From contig NZ_MBPN01000023.1 in assembly GCF_001695625.1 (NCBI RefSeq), positions 1-57,555 of the forward strand: a stretch of DNA of 57,555 bases. The letters are read 5' to 3'. Shown piece by piece: positions 32,315-42,389 of this stretch. How positions within the stretch are numbered: position 1 is the stretch's first letter; every line of letters begins with the position of its first letter. The position numbers and the translations under genes were made by a program. Source of the DNA: Pseudomonas defluvii. Lineage in GTDB: Bacteria; Pseudomonadota; Gammaproteobacteria; Pseudomonadales; Pseudomonadaceae. A model generated the notes under the pieces. The model was given only the letters and a program-made list of their open reading frames with translations, made no database searches and was not told the origin of the DNA.

Positions 32315-33611
32315 TTGTCTGCGCCCGCTGATGCTGGGCGCTGTATTGCTGAGTTCCGCAGTGCATGCCGCGGTACAGGAACTGGACCGCGTGGTGGCCA
32401 TCGTCGATAACGATGTGGTCATGCAAAGCCAGCTGGACCAACGTGTGCACGAGGTGCAGCAAACCATCGCCAAGCGCGGTTCTGGCGTTCCGCCAGCCAG
32501 CGCCCTGGAGCCGCAGGTACTGGAACGCCTGATCGTCGAGAACCTGCAATTGCAGATCGGCGACCGTTCCGGCATCCGCATCACCGATGAAGAGCTGAAC
32601 CAGGCCATTGGCACCATTGCCCAGCGCAATGGCATGAGCATCGATCAGTTCCGCGCAGCCCTGGCCCGCGACGGCCTCTCCTATGAGGACGCCCGCGAGC
32701 AGGTTCGCCGCGAGATGATCATCAGCCGTGTGCGTCAACGCCGTGTAGCCGAGCGCATTCAAGTGTCGGAGCAGGAAGTGAAGAACTTCCTCGCCTCCGA
32801 CCTGGGCAAGATGCAACTCTCTGAAGAGTTCCGCCTGGCGAACATCCTGATCCCGACCCCGGAAAGCGCCAACTCGGCTGCAATCCAGGCTGCGGCCAAG
32901 CAAGCCGGCGAGGTGTACCAGCAGCTCAAGCAGGGTGCCGACTTCGGCCAACTGGCTATCGCCCGCTCCGCCAGCGAAACGGCACTGGAAGGTGGTGAGA
33001 TGGGCTGGCGCAAAGCCGCTCAACTGCCGCCACCGTTCGACCGCCTGCTGAGTTCCCTGTCGGTCGGTGATGTTACCGAGCCAGTGCGTACGCCAGGGGG
33101 CTTCATCATCCTCAAGCTGCTGGACAAGCGTGGTGGCCAAACCCAGGTTCGTGACGAAGTCCATGTTCGTCACATCCTGATCAAGCCAAGCGAGATCCGC
33201 AGCGAAGCCGCAACCAAGCAGTTGGTGGAAAAGCTCTACGACCGGATCAAGGCCGGGGAAGACTTCGCTGAACTGGCCAAGAGCTTCTCGGAAGACCCAG
33301 GCTCGGCACTCAATGGTGGCGACCTGAACTGGATCGACCCGAACGCGCTGGTGCCGGAGTTCCGCGAAGTCATGGCAAGCAGCCAGCAAGGTGTAGTGTC
33401 CAAGCCCTTCAAGACCCAATACGGCTGGCACGTACTTGAAGTGCTGGGTCGCCGCGCCACCGACAGCACGACTCAAGCACGCGAACAACAGGCGTTGACT
33501 GTACTGCGCAACCGCAAGTACGACGAGGAGCTGCAGACCTGGCTGCGTCAGATTCGTGACGAAGCCTACGTTGAAATCAAGCTCCCCGGCGCGGCCCAGG
33601 CCGCCCAGTGA
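32295..33611 (+). CDS. surA: Periplasmic chaperone and peptidyl-prolyl isomerase SurA
   Basis: Delivers outer-membrane proteins such as LptD across the periplasm. A signal peptide runs to about residue 24 (LLSSAVHA). The N-terminal chaperone domain is followed by two parvulin domains (about 175-275 and 285-385), the second starting [14 protein letters not shown]. Length 438 is usual. The start is a GTG inside lptD (20-base overlap), tying its synthesis to its client. Its stop shares the GTGA with pdxA. Confidence 0.95.
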   Translation: MKTKLIDCLRPLMLGAVLLSSAVHAAVQELDRVVAIVDNDVVMQSQLDQRVHEVQQTIAKRGSGVPPASALEPQVLERLIVENLQLQIGDRSGIRITDEELNQAIGTIAQRNGMSIDQFRAALARDGLSYEDAREQVRREMIISRVRQRRVAERIQVSEQEVKNFLASDLGKMQLSEEFRLANILIPTPESANSAAIQAAAKQAGEVYQQLKQGADFGQLAIARSASETALEGGEMGWRKAAQLPPPFDRLLSSLSVGDVTEPVRTPGGFIILKLLDKRGGQTQVRDEVHVRHILIKPSEIRSEAATKQLVEKLYDRIKAGEDFAELAKSFSEDPGSALNGGDLNWIDPNALVPEFREVMASSQQGVVSKPFKTQYGWHVLEVLGRRATDSTTQAREQQALTVLRNRKYDEELQTWLRQIRDEAYVEIKLPGAAQAAQ

Positions 33612-34597
33612 AACGCCAACGTTTCGCCCTGACACCCGGCGAGCCGGCCGGCATAGGTCCAGACCTGTGCCTGCTGCTCGCTGCACACGCCCAGCCTTAC
33701 CCTCTGATCGCCATTACCAACCGTGACCTGCTCGCCGAGCGGGCCGCGCAGTTGGGCGTGGCCGTCACACTGCTGCCCGTGTCTGCCGATGCGTTCCCGG
33801 ATACACCTGCCGACGCAGGCAGCCTGTATGTCTGGGATACACCGCTGCAAACCGCTGTGGTGCCTGGGCAACTGGATAAAGCCAACGCCGCCTTCGTGCT
33901 GGAAACCCTCACCCGTGCAGGCCAAGGCTGCCTGGATGGCCATTTCGCGGGCATGATCACCGCGCCGGTGCACAAAGGCGTGATCAACGAGAGCGGTATC
34001 GCCTTCTCCGGCCACACCGAGTTTCTTGCTGACCTCACCCACACCCAGCAGGTGGTAATGATGCTGGCGACACGCGGCCTGCGTGTTGCACTGGTGACCA
34101 CTCACCTGCCCTTGCGCGACGTGGCCGACGCCATCACCGAGGAGCGGCTGGAGCGCGTCACGCGTATCCTGCATGCCGACCTGGTGAACAAGTTTGGCAT
34201 CGCCAACCCGCGCATCCTGGTCTGCGGCCTCAACCCGCATGCCGGTGAAGGCGGCCATCTGGGCCGCGAAGAAATCGACATTATCGAACCGACATTGGCG
34301 CGCCTGCGCAGCGAAGGCATGGACCTGCGCGGCCCACTGCCCGCCGATACCCTGTTTACCCCCAAATATCTGGAGCACTGCGATGCAGTGCTGGCGATGT
34401 ACCACGACCAAGGCCTGCCCGTACTCAAGTACAAAGGGTTTGGCGCTGCAGTGAACGTGACCCTGGGCCTGCCGATCATCCGCACTTCGGTTGATCATGG
34501 CACCGCCCTGGACCTTGCCGGAACCGGCAAGATCGACACCGGCAGCCTGCAGGTCGCCCTGGAAACCGCCTATCAGATGGCCGAGACCCGTTTATGA
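33608..34597 (+). CDS. pdxA: 4-hydroxythreonine-4-phosphate dehydrogenase
   Basis: NAD-dependent enzyme of pyridoxal phosphate synthesis. The N-terminal [12 protein letters not shown] (residues 9-20), [13 protein letters not shown] and metal-binding histidines in [18 protein letters not shown] and [12 protein letters not shown] are present. Length 329 is typical. It starts with GTG overlapping the surA stop by 4 bases and ends ATGA-coupled with rsmA. Confidence 0.95.
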   Translation: MKRQRFALTPGEPAGIGPDLCLLLAAHAQPYPLIAITNRDLLAERAAQLGVAVTLLPVSADAFPDTPADAGSLYVWDTPLQTAVVPGQLDKANAAFVLETLTRAGQGCLDGHFAGMITAPVHKGVINESGIAFSGHTEFLADLTHTQQVVMMLATRGLRVALVTTHLPLRDVADAITEERLERVTRILHADLVNKFGIANPRILVCGLNPHAGEGGHLGREEIDIIEPTLARLRSEGMDLRGPLPADTLFTPKYLEHCDAVLAMYHDQGLPVLKYKGFGAAVNVTLGLPIIRTSVDHGTALDLAGTGKIDTGSLQVALETAYQMAETRL

Positions 34598-35400
34598 GTG
34601 AGCAATACCAACACCGGGCGCGCAAGCGCTTCGGCCAGAACTTCCTGCATGACGCAGGCGTTATCGACCGTATCCTGCGTGCCATTCACGCTCGCCCAGG
34701 CGAGCGCATGCTGGAAATCGGCCCCGGCCAGGGTGCACTGACCGCTGGCCTGCTGGGCAGTGGCGCAGAGCTGGACGTGGTGGAACTGGACAAGGACCTG
34801 ATCCCGATCCTCAACCACCAGTTCGCCGGCCGTGACAACTTCCGCCTGCACCAGGGCGACGCCCTGAAGTTCGACTTCACCAGCCTGGGGGCATCCCCAC
34901 ACAGCCTGCGTGTCGTCGGCAACCTGCCGTACAACATCTCCACCCCGCTGATTTTCCACCTGCTGGATAACGCCGGGCTGATCCGTGACATGCACTTCAT
35001 GCTGCAGAAAGAAGTGGTCGAGCGCCTGGCCGCAGGGCCTGGTGGCGGCGACTGGGGACGTCTGTCGATCATGGTTCAGTACCATTGCAAGGTCGAGCAC
35101 CTGTTCAACGTCGGGCCTGGCGCCTTCAACCCGCCTCCCAAGGTTGATTCAGCCATCGTCCGCCTGGTGCCTCACGAAACCCTGCCGCACCCAGCCAAAG
35201 ACCACCGGCTGCTTGAGCGCATTGTTCGTGAAGCCTTCAACCAGCGCCGCAAGACCTTGCGCAACACCCTCAAGGCGCTGCTCAGCAGCGAGGCGATCGA
35301 GGCGGCCAATGTTGATGGCAGCCTGCGTCCGGAGCAACTCGATCTCGCCGCCTTTGTCCGCCTGGCCGACAAACTGGCCGAGCAGAACGGCGCCGAATAA
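34594..35400 (+). CDS. rsmA: 16S rRNA dimethyladenosine methyltransferase RsmA/KsgA
   Basis: Methylates the two adjacent adenosines near the 3' end of 16S rRNA during 30S maturation. It carries the entry motif [11 protein letters not shown] (residues 9-19), the SAM loop [10 protein letters not shown] (about 43-52) and the catalytic NLPYNIS (about 111-117). Length 268 is normal. ATGA overlap with pdxA implies coupled translation. This RsmA is the methylase, not the CsrA-type regulator. Confidence 0.96.
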   Translation: MSEQYQHRARKRFGQNFLHDAGVIDRILRAIHARPGERMLEIGPGQGALTAGLLGSGAELDVVELDKDLIPILNHQFAGRDNFRLHQGDALKFDFTSLGASPHSLRVVGNLPYNISTPLIFHLLDNAGLIRDMHFMLQKEVVERLAAGPGGGDWGRLSIMVQYHCKVEHLFNVGPGAFNPPPKVDSAIVRLVPHETLPHPAKDHRLLERIVREAFNQRRKTLRNTLKALLSSEAIEAANVDGSLRPEQLDLAAFVRLADKLAEQNGAE

Positions 35401-35501
35401 GCCTCCCGCCGGTCAACCGTGCATTCACGGCTGGCCGGCCGCCCCGCCTTTGGCCTAGACTGAAGCAATTGCAGCATTCGCGTTTGCTTAAGGCCCTTTG
35501 C

Positions 35502-35882
35502 ATGTCTGATCCTCGCTACCAGATCGACGTCAGCGTCGTCACCCGATTCCTTCCCGAGCAGTCCCAACCCGACAACGACCGTTATGCCTTCGCCTACACC
35601 ATCACGGTGCAGAACAACGGCCAGTTGCCCGCCAAGCTGATGTCCCGGCATTGGCTGATCACCAACGGCGATGGCGAAGTCGAAGAAGTACGCGGTGCCG
35701 GCGTGGTTGGCCAGCAACCGCTGATCGAGCCCGGAGCCAGCCATACCTACAGCAGCGGCGCGGTCATCACCACGCGTGTTGGAATCATGCAAGGCACCTA
35801 CCAGATGTTTGCCGAAGACGGCAAACGCTTCGATGCGATCATCGCGCCATTCCGGCTTGCAGTGCCTGGGGCCCTACACTGA
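35502..35882 (+). CDS. apaG: ApaG protein (DUF525)
   Basis: Small fibronectin-III-like protein of unclear role, conserved beside apaH. Visible features are the N-terminal [36 protein letters not shown], and [10 protein letters not shown] near residue 80. Length 126 is as expected. The ATG at 35502 is chosen over an upstream one at 35469. The gap of 101 bases from rsmA contains a small hairpin (CGTG-CATT-CACG). Its TGATG stop-start overlap couples it to apaH. Confidence 0.93.
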   Translation: MSDPRYQIDVSVVTRFLPEQSQPDNDRYAFAYTITVQNNGQLPAKLMSRHWLITNGDGEVEEVRGAGVVGQQPLIEPGASHTYSSGAVITTRVGIMQGTYQMFAEDGKRFDAIIAPFRLAVPGALH

Positions 35883-36757
35883 TGGCGGTTTATGCCGTCG
35901 GCGACCTGCAAGGCTGCCTGCAACCCCTCAAATGCCTGCTGAAGCGCGTAGCGTTCAACCCTGCCGTCGATACGCTGTGGCTGGTCGGTGACCTGGTCAA
36001 CCGCGGCCCGGAATCACTGGAAACCCTGCGCTTTCTCTACAACATGCGTGACTCACTGGTGTGTGTGCTGGGCAACCATGACCTGCACCTGCTGGCGGCC
36101 GGGCACAATATCGAGCGTTTGAAAAAGAGTGACACCCTGCGCGAGATCATCGAAGCGCCAGACGCCAACGACCTGCTCGACTGGCTGCGCCAGCAAAAGC
36201 TGCTGCACTACGATGAGCAACGCGACATCGCCCTGGTGCATGCTGGCATCCCGCCGCAGTGGAGCCTGAACAAGGCTAGGCGCCTGGCCGCGGAAGTCGA
36301 GGAAGTGCTGCGTGATGACACACGCCTGAAGCCCTACCTGGACGGCATGTACGGCAATGAACCGAACAAGTGGGACAAGAGCCTCCACGGGGTGACGCGC
36401 TTGCGGGTCATCACCAACTACTTCACCCGCATGCGCTTCTGCACCAGTGACGGCAAGCTCGACCTCAAAGGCAAGGAGGGGGTCGATACTGCGCTCCCCG
36501 GCTATGCGCCCTGGTTCAGTCACAAGGAGCGACGCACCCACGGCCTGAAGATCATCTTCGGTCATTGGGCTGCGCTTGAAGGCCGGTGTGACGTACCCGG
36601 CCTTTACGCACTGGACACCGGCTGTGTCTGGGGCGGTTCCATGACCCTGATGAACGTCGACACAGGCGAGCGCTTCGAGTGCGAATGCAGCAGCGAAGGC
36701 AGCCTGCGCCCACAACCCTCAATGCCTGCAGCCTCTCAGATGGCTGATCACTCCTGA
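35882..36757 (+). CDS. apaH: Symmetrical diadenosine tetraphosphatase
   Basis: Hydrolyses Ap4A into two ADP. Phosphoesterase motifs are in place: YAVGDLQGC (residues 4-12), [12 protein letters not shown] and GNHDLHLL (about 61-68), then the late histidine motifs VHAGIPP and GHWAALEG. Length 291 is slightly longer than in E. coli owing to a C-terminal tail. Start at the ATG at 35882 overlaps the apaG stop by one base. Confidence 0.95.
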   Translation: MAVYAVGDLQGCLQPLKCLLKRVAFNPAVDTLWLVGDLVNRGPESLETLRFLYNMRDSLVCVLGNHDLHLLAAGHNIERLKKSDTLREIIEAPDANDLLDWLRQQKLLHYDEQRDIALVHAGIPPQWSLNKARRLAAEVEEVLRDDTRLKPYLDGMYGNEPNKWDKSLHGVTRLRVITNYFTRMRFCTSDGKLDLKGKEGVDTALPGYAPWFSHKERRTHGLKIIFGHWAALEGRCDVPGLYALDTGCVWGGSMTLMNVDTGERFECECSSEGSLRPQPSMPAASQMADHS

Positions 36758-36767
36758 AGGAACCCCC

Positions 36768-37097
36768 ATGAGCGAATTCAAACGCATCCCTCCCGAGCAA
36801 GCCCAAGCGCTGCGTGAGCAAGGTGCGGTCGTGGTCGACATTCGCGATCCACAGACCTACGCCGCCAGCCACATCACAGGTGCTCACCACCTGGATAACC
36901 AGTCGGTTGCCGACTTCATCCGCAATGCCGACCTTGATGCCCCACTGGTGGTGGTCTGCTACCACGGTAATTCCAGCCAAAGCGCAGCGGCCTATCTGGT
37001 CAGCCAGGGCTTTTCCGATGTCTACAGCCTTGATGGCGGTTTCGAACTGTGGCGTAGCGTCTACCCCGAGCAAACCGCTCAAGGCGACGCCGAATAA
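36768..37097 (+). CDS. glpE: Thiosulfate sulfurtransferase GlpE (single-domain rhodanese)
   Basis: Transfers sulfur from thiosulfate to an acceptor. The single rhodanese domain has the catalytic cysteine loop [13 protein letters not shown] (cysteine near residue 65) and the helper motif [10 protein letters not shown] (about 23-32). Length 109 is usual. It starts 10 bases after apaH with an AAGGAA site and ends the lptD to glpE run, before a 9 bp hairpin. Confidence 0.93.
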   Translation: MSEFKRIPPEQAQALREQGAVVVDIRDPQTYAASHITGAHHLDNQSVADFIRNADLDAPLVVVCYHGNSSQSAAAYLVSQGFSDVYSLDGGFELWRSVYPEQTAQGDAE

Positions 37098-37113
37098 TTT
37101 TTTTCACGGTCCT

Positions 37114-37138
37114 CCAGCCCACGTCCCCTGTGGGCTGG
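37114..37138 (+). terminator. Hairpin after glpE
   Basis: Perfect arms CCAGCCCAC (37114-37122) and GTGGGCTGG (37130-37138), loop of 7. No T-tract follows, although a T-rich stretch precedes it. It likely ends or stabilises the lptD-glpE transcript. Confidence 0.5.
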
Positions 37139-37185
37139 CGCCAGATCTGACGAACGGTCGTGGCGAACTTATCACGCAACCACCC

Positions 37186-37212
37186 TTGACCTCCCCGATT
37201 CCGAACTATTCT
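37186..37212 (+). promoter_or_regulatory. Candidate prkA promoter, sigma-S-like -10
   Basis: TTGACC (37186-37191) lies 15 bases before TATTCT (37207-37212). The C at -13 fits RNA polymerase with sigma-S. Start of transcription would be about 160 bases before the ATG, leaving a long leader that includes the hairpin GCCGG-TACA-CCGGC (37231-37244). RpoS-linked expression is known for this gene set in other bacteria. Confidence 0.4.
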
Positions 37213-37379
37213 TAGGCTCAGGCCATCCAAAAAGGGGAGAGCCGGTACACCGGCGTGCGGGTCATCGGTAGCGATTTTACAGGTGTTCTGGGGGGTATGA
37301 AGCAATCGGGCATCCGGTTGTTTGCCAGCATCAGCTGACTGATCCGGCGTCGGCTCCACGTATCGAGCGAGGTGACGTC

Positions 37380-39302
37380 ATGAGTATTTTTAGCCACTTC
37401 CAACAACGTTTCGAGTCCACCCGTCAGGAAGAACTTTCACTGCAAGAGTATCTAGAGCTCTGCAAGAAAGATCGCAGTGCCTATGCTTCGGCGGCCGAAC
37501 GCCTGCTGATGGCTATTGGCGAACCAGAGCTGATCGACACTTCGCACAACTCGAGGCTGTCGCGGATTTTCTCCAACAAGGTCATACGGCGCTACCCGGC
37601 CTTTGAAGACTTCCACGGCATGGAAGAATGCATCGACCAGATCGTCTCCTACTTCCGCCACGCCGCTCAGGGCCTGGAAGAGAAGAAGCAGATTCTCTAC
37701 CTGCTCGGCCCGGTCGGCGGCGGTAAATCGTCACTGGCAGAAAAGCTGAAGCAGTTGATGGAGAAAGTGCCCTTCTACGCCATCAAGGGCTCACCCGTTT
37801 TCGAGTCCCCGCTGGGTCTGTTCAATGCCGCGGAAGACGGCAGCATCCTTGAGGAAGAGTACGGCATTCCACGGCGCTACCTGAATACCATCATGTCGCC
37901 ATGGGCCACCAAACGCCTGTCCGAGTTCGGCGGCGACATCAGCAAGTTCAAGGTGGTCAAACTCTACCCCTCGATCCTCAACCAGATCGCGGTAGCCAAG
38001 ACCGAGCCTGGTGACGAGAACAACCAGGACATCTCTGCACTGGTCGGTAAAGTCGATATCCGCAAGCTGGAGGAGTACCCACAGAACGACGCTGACGCCT
38101 ACAGCTACTCGGGTGCGTTGTGCCGGGCCAACCAGGGCCTGATGGAATTCGTCGAGATGTTCAAGGCGCCGATCAAAGTCCTGCACCCGTTGCTGACCGC
38201 AACCCAGGAAGGTAACTACAACAGTACCGAAGGCCTGGGCGCAATCCCCTACTCCGGGATCCTGTTGGCCCACTCCAACGAATCGGAATGGCACAGCTTC
38301 CGCAACAACAAGAACAACGAGGCGTTCATCGACCGGATCTACATCGTCAAGGTGCCGTACTGCCTGCGCGTCAGCGATGAGATCAAGATCTACGACAAAC
38401 TCCTGTTCAACAGCTCCCTGGCCAAGGCCCATTGCGCGCCCGACACCCTGAAGATGCTTGCCCAGTTCACCGTATTGTCGCGCCTCAAGGAGCCAGAGAA
38501 CTCCAACATCTACTCGAAGATGCGCGTCTATGACGGCGAAAACCTCAAGGACACCGATCCAAAGGCCAAGTCGATCCAGGAATACCGCGACGCGGCCGGG
38601 GTCGATGAAGGCATGAACGGCCTTTCAACCCGTTTTGCCTTCAAGATCCTGTCCAAGGTCTTCAACTTCGACCCACACGAAATCGCCGCCAACCCGGTAC
38701 ACCTGCTGTATGTGCTGGAGCAGCAGATCGAACAGGAACAGTTCCCGGCTGAGGTGCGCGAGCGTTACCTGCGCTACCTGAAAGAGTACCTGGCGCCCCG
38801 CTACATCGAGTTCATCGGCAAGGAAATCCAGACCGCTTACCTGGAGTCCTACAGCGAGTACGGTCAAAACATCTTCGACCGCTACGTGCTCTACGCCGAC
38901 TTCTGGATTCAGGACCAGGAGTACCGCGATCCGGAAACCGGCGAGATCCTCAACCGCATTGCCCTCAACGAGGAACTGGAGAAGATCGAAAAACCGGCCG
39001 GTATCAGCAATCCGAAGGATTTCCGCAACGAGATCGTGAACTTCGTGCTGCGCGCCCGGGCCAACAACAACGGCAAGAACCCGACCTGGCTCAGCTACGA
39101 GAAGCTGCGCGTGGTCATCGAGAAGAAAATGTTCTCCAACACCGAGGACCTGCTGCCTGTCATCAGCTTCAACGCCAAAGCCAGCAAAGAGGATCAACAA
39201 AAGCACAACGACTTCGTCACACGGATGGTGGAACGCGGTTACACCGACAAGCAAGTCCGGCTGCTCTCCGAGTGGTACCTGCGGGTCAGAAAGTCACAAT
39301 AA
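37380..39302 (+). CDS. prkA: PrkA/YeaG serine protein kinase (AAA+ type)
   Basis: Large (640 residues) stress-associated protein with an AAA+-like ATPase N-terminal half and a PrkA C-terminal domain. The P-loop is GPVGGGKSSLAEKL (about residues 110-123). The protein lies in a three-gene set with yeaH and spoVR that is widely conserved and linked to stationary-phase and starvation adaptation. The exact enzyme activity is debated: kinase by name, possibly protease-like in other studies. The GAGG site precedes the ATG by 7 bases. Confidence 0.92.
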   Translation: MSIFSHFQQRFESTRQEELSLQEYLELCKKDRSAYASAAERLLMAIGEPELIDTSHNSRLSRIFSNKVIRRYPAFEDFHGMEECIDQIVSYFRHAAQGLEEKKQILYLLGPVGGGKSSLAEKLKQLMEKVPFYAIKGSPVFESPLGLFNAAEDGSILEEEYGIPRRYLNTIMSPWATKRLSEFGGDISKFKVVKLYPSILNQIAVAKTEPGDENNQDISALVGKVDIRKLEEYPQNDADAYSYSGALCRANQGLMEFVEMFKAPIKVLHPLLTATQEGNYNSTEGLGAIPYSGILLAHSNESEWHSFRNNKNNEAFIDRIYIVKVPYCLRVSDEIKIYDKLLFNSSLAKAHCAPDTLKMLAQFTVLSRLKEPENSNIYSKMRVYDGENLKDTDPKAKSIQEYRDAAGVDEGMNGLSTRFAFKILSKVFNFDPHEIAANPVHLLYVLEQQIEQEQFPAEVRERYLRYLKEYLAPRYIEFIGKEIQTAYLESYSEYGQNIFDRYVLYADFWIQDQEYRDPETGEILNRIALNEELEKIEKPAGISNPKDFRNEIVNFVLRARANNNGKNPTWLSYEKLRVVIEKKMFSNTEDLLPVISFNAKASKEDQQKHNDFVTRMVERGYTDKQVRLLSEWYLRVRKSQ

Positions 39303-39306
39303 CCCG

Positions 39307-39368
39307 CAACCGGAGCACCGGTTGTCGTTAGCCCAGAGCCTGTGTCAGCAATATCTGCTACACAGGCT
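39307..39368 (+). repeat. Two consecutive hairpins between prkA and yeaH
   Basis: First: CAACCGG (39307-39313) with CCGGTTG (39318-39324), loop AGCA. Second: AGCCTGTGT (39337-39345) with ACACAGGCT (39360-39368), continued inside by AGCA/TGCT (39347-39350 with 39356-39359) around loop ATATC, so 13 pairs with one bulge. No T-tract. They may shape relative expression or mRNA stability of prkA versus yeaH. Confidence 0.75.
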
Positions 39369-39498
39369 TGAGGGAAGTTGTCGGAAAGCTGGCGGCGTGG
39401 TTCAGCCACACTCAGTGCGCACCCGAGCAGTCCGTTTCGGATGTTCTGGCCGATTGACCCGCCTAAGGTTTTCCAAGACGGCTTCATAAGGAGCAGTC

Positions 39499-40770
39499 AT
39501 GAGCTATGTGATCGACCGACGTCTGAACGGCAAGAACAAGAGCACGGTTAACCGCCAGCGCTTCTTGCGGCGCTACCGCGACCACATCAAGAAAGCCGTC
39601 GAGGAGGCCGTAAGCCGCCGCTCCATTACCGATATGGAGCACGGCGAGCAGATCAGTATTCCCGGGCGCGATATTGACGAGCCGGTGCTGCACCATGGCC
39701 GCGGCGGCAAGCAGACCGTCGTCCACCCCGGCAACAAGGAGTTTACCGCTGGCGAACATATCGCCCGCCCTCAAGGCGGCGGTGGCGGCAGTGGACGCGG
39801 CAAGGCCGGTAACTCCGGCGAAGGCATGGACGAGTTCGTCTTCCAGATCACCCAGGAAGAGTTTCTCGAATTCATGTTCGAGGACCTCGAATTGCCCAAC
39901 CTGGTCAAGCGTCACCTGGCCGGTACCGACACCTTCAAAACCGTACGCGCCGGTATCAGCAACGAAGGCAACCCGTCACGCATCAACATCATTCGCACAT
40001 TGCGTTCTGCCCATGCACGGCGTATTGCCCTGTCTGGCAGCAGCCGCGCCAAACTGCGCGAGGCTCAGGAAGAACTTGCCCGACTGAAACAGGAAGAACC
40101 TGACAATTTCGGCGACATTCAAGCAATAGAAGCGGAGATAGAGCGGTTGAGTGCGCGCATTCATCGCGTCCCCTTCCTTGATACATTCGACCTCAAGTAC
40201 AACTTGCTGGTCAAACAGCCGAACCCAAGCTCAAAAGCAGTGATGTTCTGCCTGATGGACGTTTCCGGGTCCATGACCCAGGCAACCAAGGACATCGCCA
40301 AACGCTTTTTCATCCTCCTGTACCTGTTCCTCAAGCGTAACTACGACAAGATCGAAGTCGTGTTCATCCGCCACCACACCAGTGCCCGCGAAGTGGACGA
40401 GGAAGAGTTTTTCTATTCACGGGAGACGGGCGGCACCATCGTTTCCAGCGCCCTGAAAATGATGCAGGAGATCATGGCCGAACGTTACCCGGCCAACGAG
40501 TGGAACATCTACGCCGCCCAGGCCTCGGACGGCGACAACTGGAATGATGACTCGCCGATCTGCCGCGAGATCCTCAGCAAGCAGATCATGCCCTTCGTGC
40601 AGTACTACACGTACGTCGAGATTACCCCGCGCGAGCACCAGGCCCTGTGGTTCGAGTATGAGCGCATCGGCGAGTCCTTCCCCGACACATTCGCCCAGCA
40701 ACAACTGGTATCGGCCGGTGATATCTATCCGGTCTTCCGTGAACTCTTCCAGCGCAGGTTAGTGACATGA
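39499..40770 (+). CDS. yeaH: YeaH/DUF444 family protein
   Basis: 423-residue protein of unknown activity with a von Willebrand A-like fold. The MIDAS-like metal motif DVSGSMT is near residue 254. A glycine-rich stretch ([14 protein letters not shown], about 93-106) and the charged N-terminus ([19 protein letters not shown]) are typical of the family. It is the partner of PrkA and SpoVR in the conserved trio. An AAGGAG site precedes the ATG. The stop overlaps spoVR by 4 bases. Confidence 0.92.
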   Translation: MSYVIDRRLNGKNKSTVNRQRFLRRYRDHIKKAVEEAVSRRSITDMEHGEQISIPGRDIDEPVLHHGRGGKQTVVHPGNKEFTAGEHIARPQGGGGGSGRGKAGNSGEGMDEFVFQITQEEFLEFMFEDLELPNLVKRHLAGTDTFKTVRAGISNEGNPSRINIIRTLRSAHARRIALSGSSRAKLREAQEELARLKQEEPDNFGDIQAIEAEIERLSARIHRVPFLDTFDLKYNLLVKQPNPSSKAVMFCLMDVSGSMTQATKDIAKRFFILLYLFLKRNYDKIEVVFIRHHTSAREVDEEEFFYSRETGGTIVSSALKMMQEIMAERYPANEWNIYAAQASDGDNWNDDSPICREILSKQIMPFVQYYTYVEITPREHQALWFEYERIGESFPDTFAQQQLVSAGDIYPVFRELFQRRLVT

Positions 40771-42329
40771 CCGCCAGAGAACAGAAGCGCCAACCCATTT
40801 CCACGGGGTCCGAATGGACGTTCGAACTCATCCAGGCCTATGACCGTGAGATCGGCCGCCTGGCAGAGCGCTATGCCCTGGACACTTATCCCAACCAGAT
40901 CGAGGTGATCACCGCCGAGCAGATGATGGACGCCTATGCCTCGGTCGGCATGCCGCTGGGCTACCACCACTGGTCGTATGGCAAACACTTTCTCAGCACC
41001 GAGAAGTCCTACAGCCGCGGCCAGATGGGCCTGGCGTACGAGATCGTCATCAACTCCGACCCGTGCATCGCCTACTTGATGGAAGAAAACACCATCTGCA
41101 TGCAGGCGCTGGTGGTGGCCCATGCCTGCTATGGTCACAACAGCTTTTTCAAGGGCAACTACCTGTTCCGCACCTGGACTGACGCCAGCTCGATCATCGA
41201 CTACCTGGTGTTCGCCAAGCAGTACATCACCCAGTGCGAGGAGCGGCATGGCATTGATGCCGTGGAGGACCTGCTCGACTCCTGCCATGCCCTGATGAAC
41301 TACGGTGTAGACCGTTACAAGCGCCCCTACCCGATCTCTGCCGAAGAAGAACGGCGTCGGCAAAAGGACCGTGAAGAACACCTGCAGAAACAGATCAACG
41401 ACCTGTGGCGCACCATACCCAAGAACAGTGACAAGAACAGCGACAGAGACAACGCACGCTTCCCGGCCGAGCCACAGGAGAACATCCTGTATTTCATCGA
41501 GAAGCATGCACCGCTGCTTGAGCCCTGGCAGCGTGAAGTGGTGCGCATCGTGCGCAAGATCGCCCAGTACTTCTACCCACAACGGCAAACCCAGGTGATG
41601 AACGAAGGCTGGGCTACCTTCTGGCACTACACCCTGATGAACGACCTGTACGACGAAGGGCTGGTGACCGACGGCTTCATGATGGAGTTCCTCCAGTCGC
41701 ACACCAGCGTGGTGTTCCAGCCAGGTTTCGACAGCCCCTACTACAGCGGCATCAACCCTTATGCCCTGGGCTTTGCCATGTACCGCGATATTCGCCGCAT
41801 GTGCGAAAACCCCACGGAAGAAGACCGTCGCTGGTTCCCCGACATCGCAGGTGGCGACTGGCTCTCGACCATCAAGTTCGCCATGAGCAGCTTCAAGGAC
41901 GAGAGCTTCATCCTGCAGTACCTGTCGCCCAAGGTCATCCGCGACCTCAAGCTGTTCAGCATCCTCGACGATGACCAACGCGACGACCTGCTGGTGCCTG
42001 CGATCCACGACGAAGCCGGCTACCGGACCATTCGTGAAACCCTGGCCGCCCAATACAACCTGGGCAACCGCGAGCCCAACGTGCAGATCTGGAGCATTGA
42101 CCGGCGGGGCGACCGCTCGCTGACCCTGCGCCATCAGCAGCACGACCGAAAACCTCTGGGGGACTCCACCGAAGAAGTACTCAAGCACCTGCACCGTCTC
42201 TGGGGCTTCGATATCCACCTGGAAACCCTGCAGGGCGACCAGATCGTCAAAACCCACCATGTGCCGCCCAAAGGCGAACACTCGGACGGCGATTACGGTC
42301 GCCTCGACTTGGCCGTCGTACACCTGTAG
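40767..42329 (+). CDS. spoVR: SpoVR/YcgB family protein
   Basis: 520-residue cytoplasmic protein of unknown molecular function, conserved with prkA and yeaH. The N-terminal part contains the segment [11 protein letters not shown] (about residues 72-82) and [14 protein letters not shown] (about 117-130); the histidine clusters suggest a metal site. [18 protein letters not shown] is another hallmark near 283. Length is normal. ATGA overlap with yeaH implies coupling. It ends 9 bases before a terminator-like hairpin that contains the cca ribosome site. Confidence 0.92.
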   Translation: MTAREQKRQPISTGSEWTFELIQAYDREIGRLAERYALDTYPNQIEVITAEQMMDAYASVGMPLGYHHWSYGKHFLSTEKSYSRGQMGLAYEIVINSDPCIAYLMEENTICMQALVVAHACYGHNSFFKGNYLFRTWTDASSIIDYLVFAKQYITQCEERHGIDAVEDLLDSCHALMNYGVDRYKRPYPISAEEERRRQKDREEHLQKQINDLWRTIPKNSDKNSDRDNARFPAEPQENILYFIEKHAPLLEPWQREVVRIVRKIAQYFYPQRQTQVMNEGWATFWHYTLMNDLYDEGLVTDGFMMEFLQSHTSVVFQPGFDSPYYSGINPYALGFAMYRDIRRMCENPTEEDRRWFPDIAGGDWLSTIKFAMSSFKDESFILQYLSPKVIRDLKLFSILDDDQRDDLLVPAIHDEAGYRTIRETLAAQYNLGNREPNVQIWSIDRRGDRSLTLRHQQHDRKPLGDSTEEVLKHLHRLWGFDIHLETLQGDQIVKTHHVPPKGEHSDGDYGRLDLAVVHL

Positions 42330-42338
42330 CGAAGCCAG

Positions 42339-42388
42339 CCTCCGTTGCTGCCGGACAGGGTATCCTGTGGCATCAACGGAGGTTTTTT
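42339..42388 (+). terminator. Terminator-like hairpin embedding the cca ribosome binding site
   Basis: Arms CCTCCGTTG (42339-42347) and CAACGGAGG (42374-42382) enclose inner pairs TGCC/GGCA (42349-42352 with 42369-42372) and ACAGG/CCTGT (42355-42359 with 42364-42368), loop GTAT, then six T residues (42383-42388). The GGAGG of the 3' arm is the ribosome site of cca, whose ATG begins at 42390. It fits an intrinsic terminator for spoVR and a cover for cca translation. Confidence 0.85.
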
Positions 42389-42389
42389 A

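Noticed and set aside
32220..33686. 488-codon open frame antisense to surA
   Set aside because: Shadow frame opposite a well-supported gene with signal peptide and two parvulin domains.
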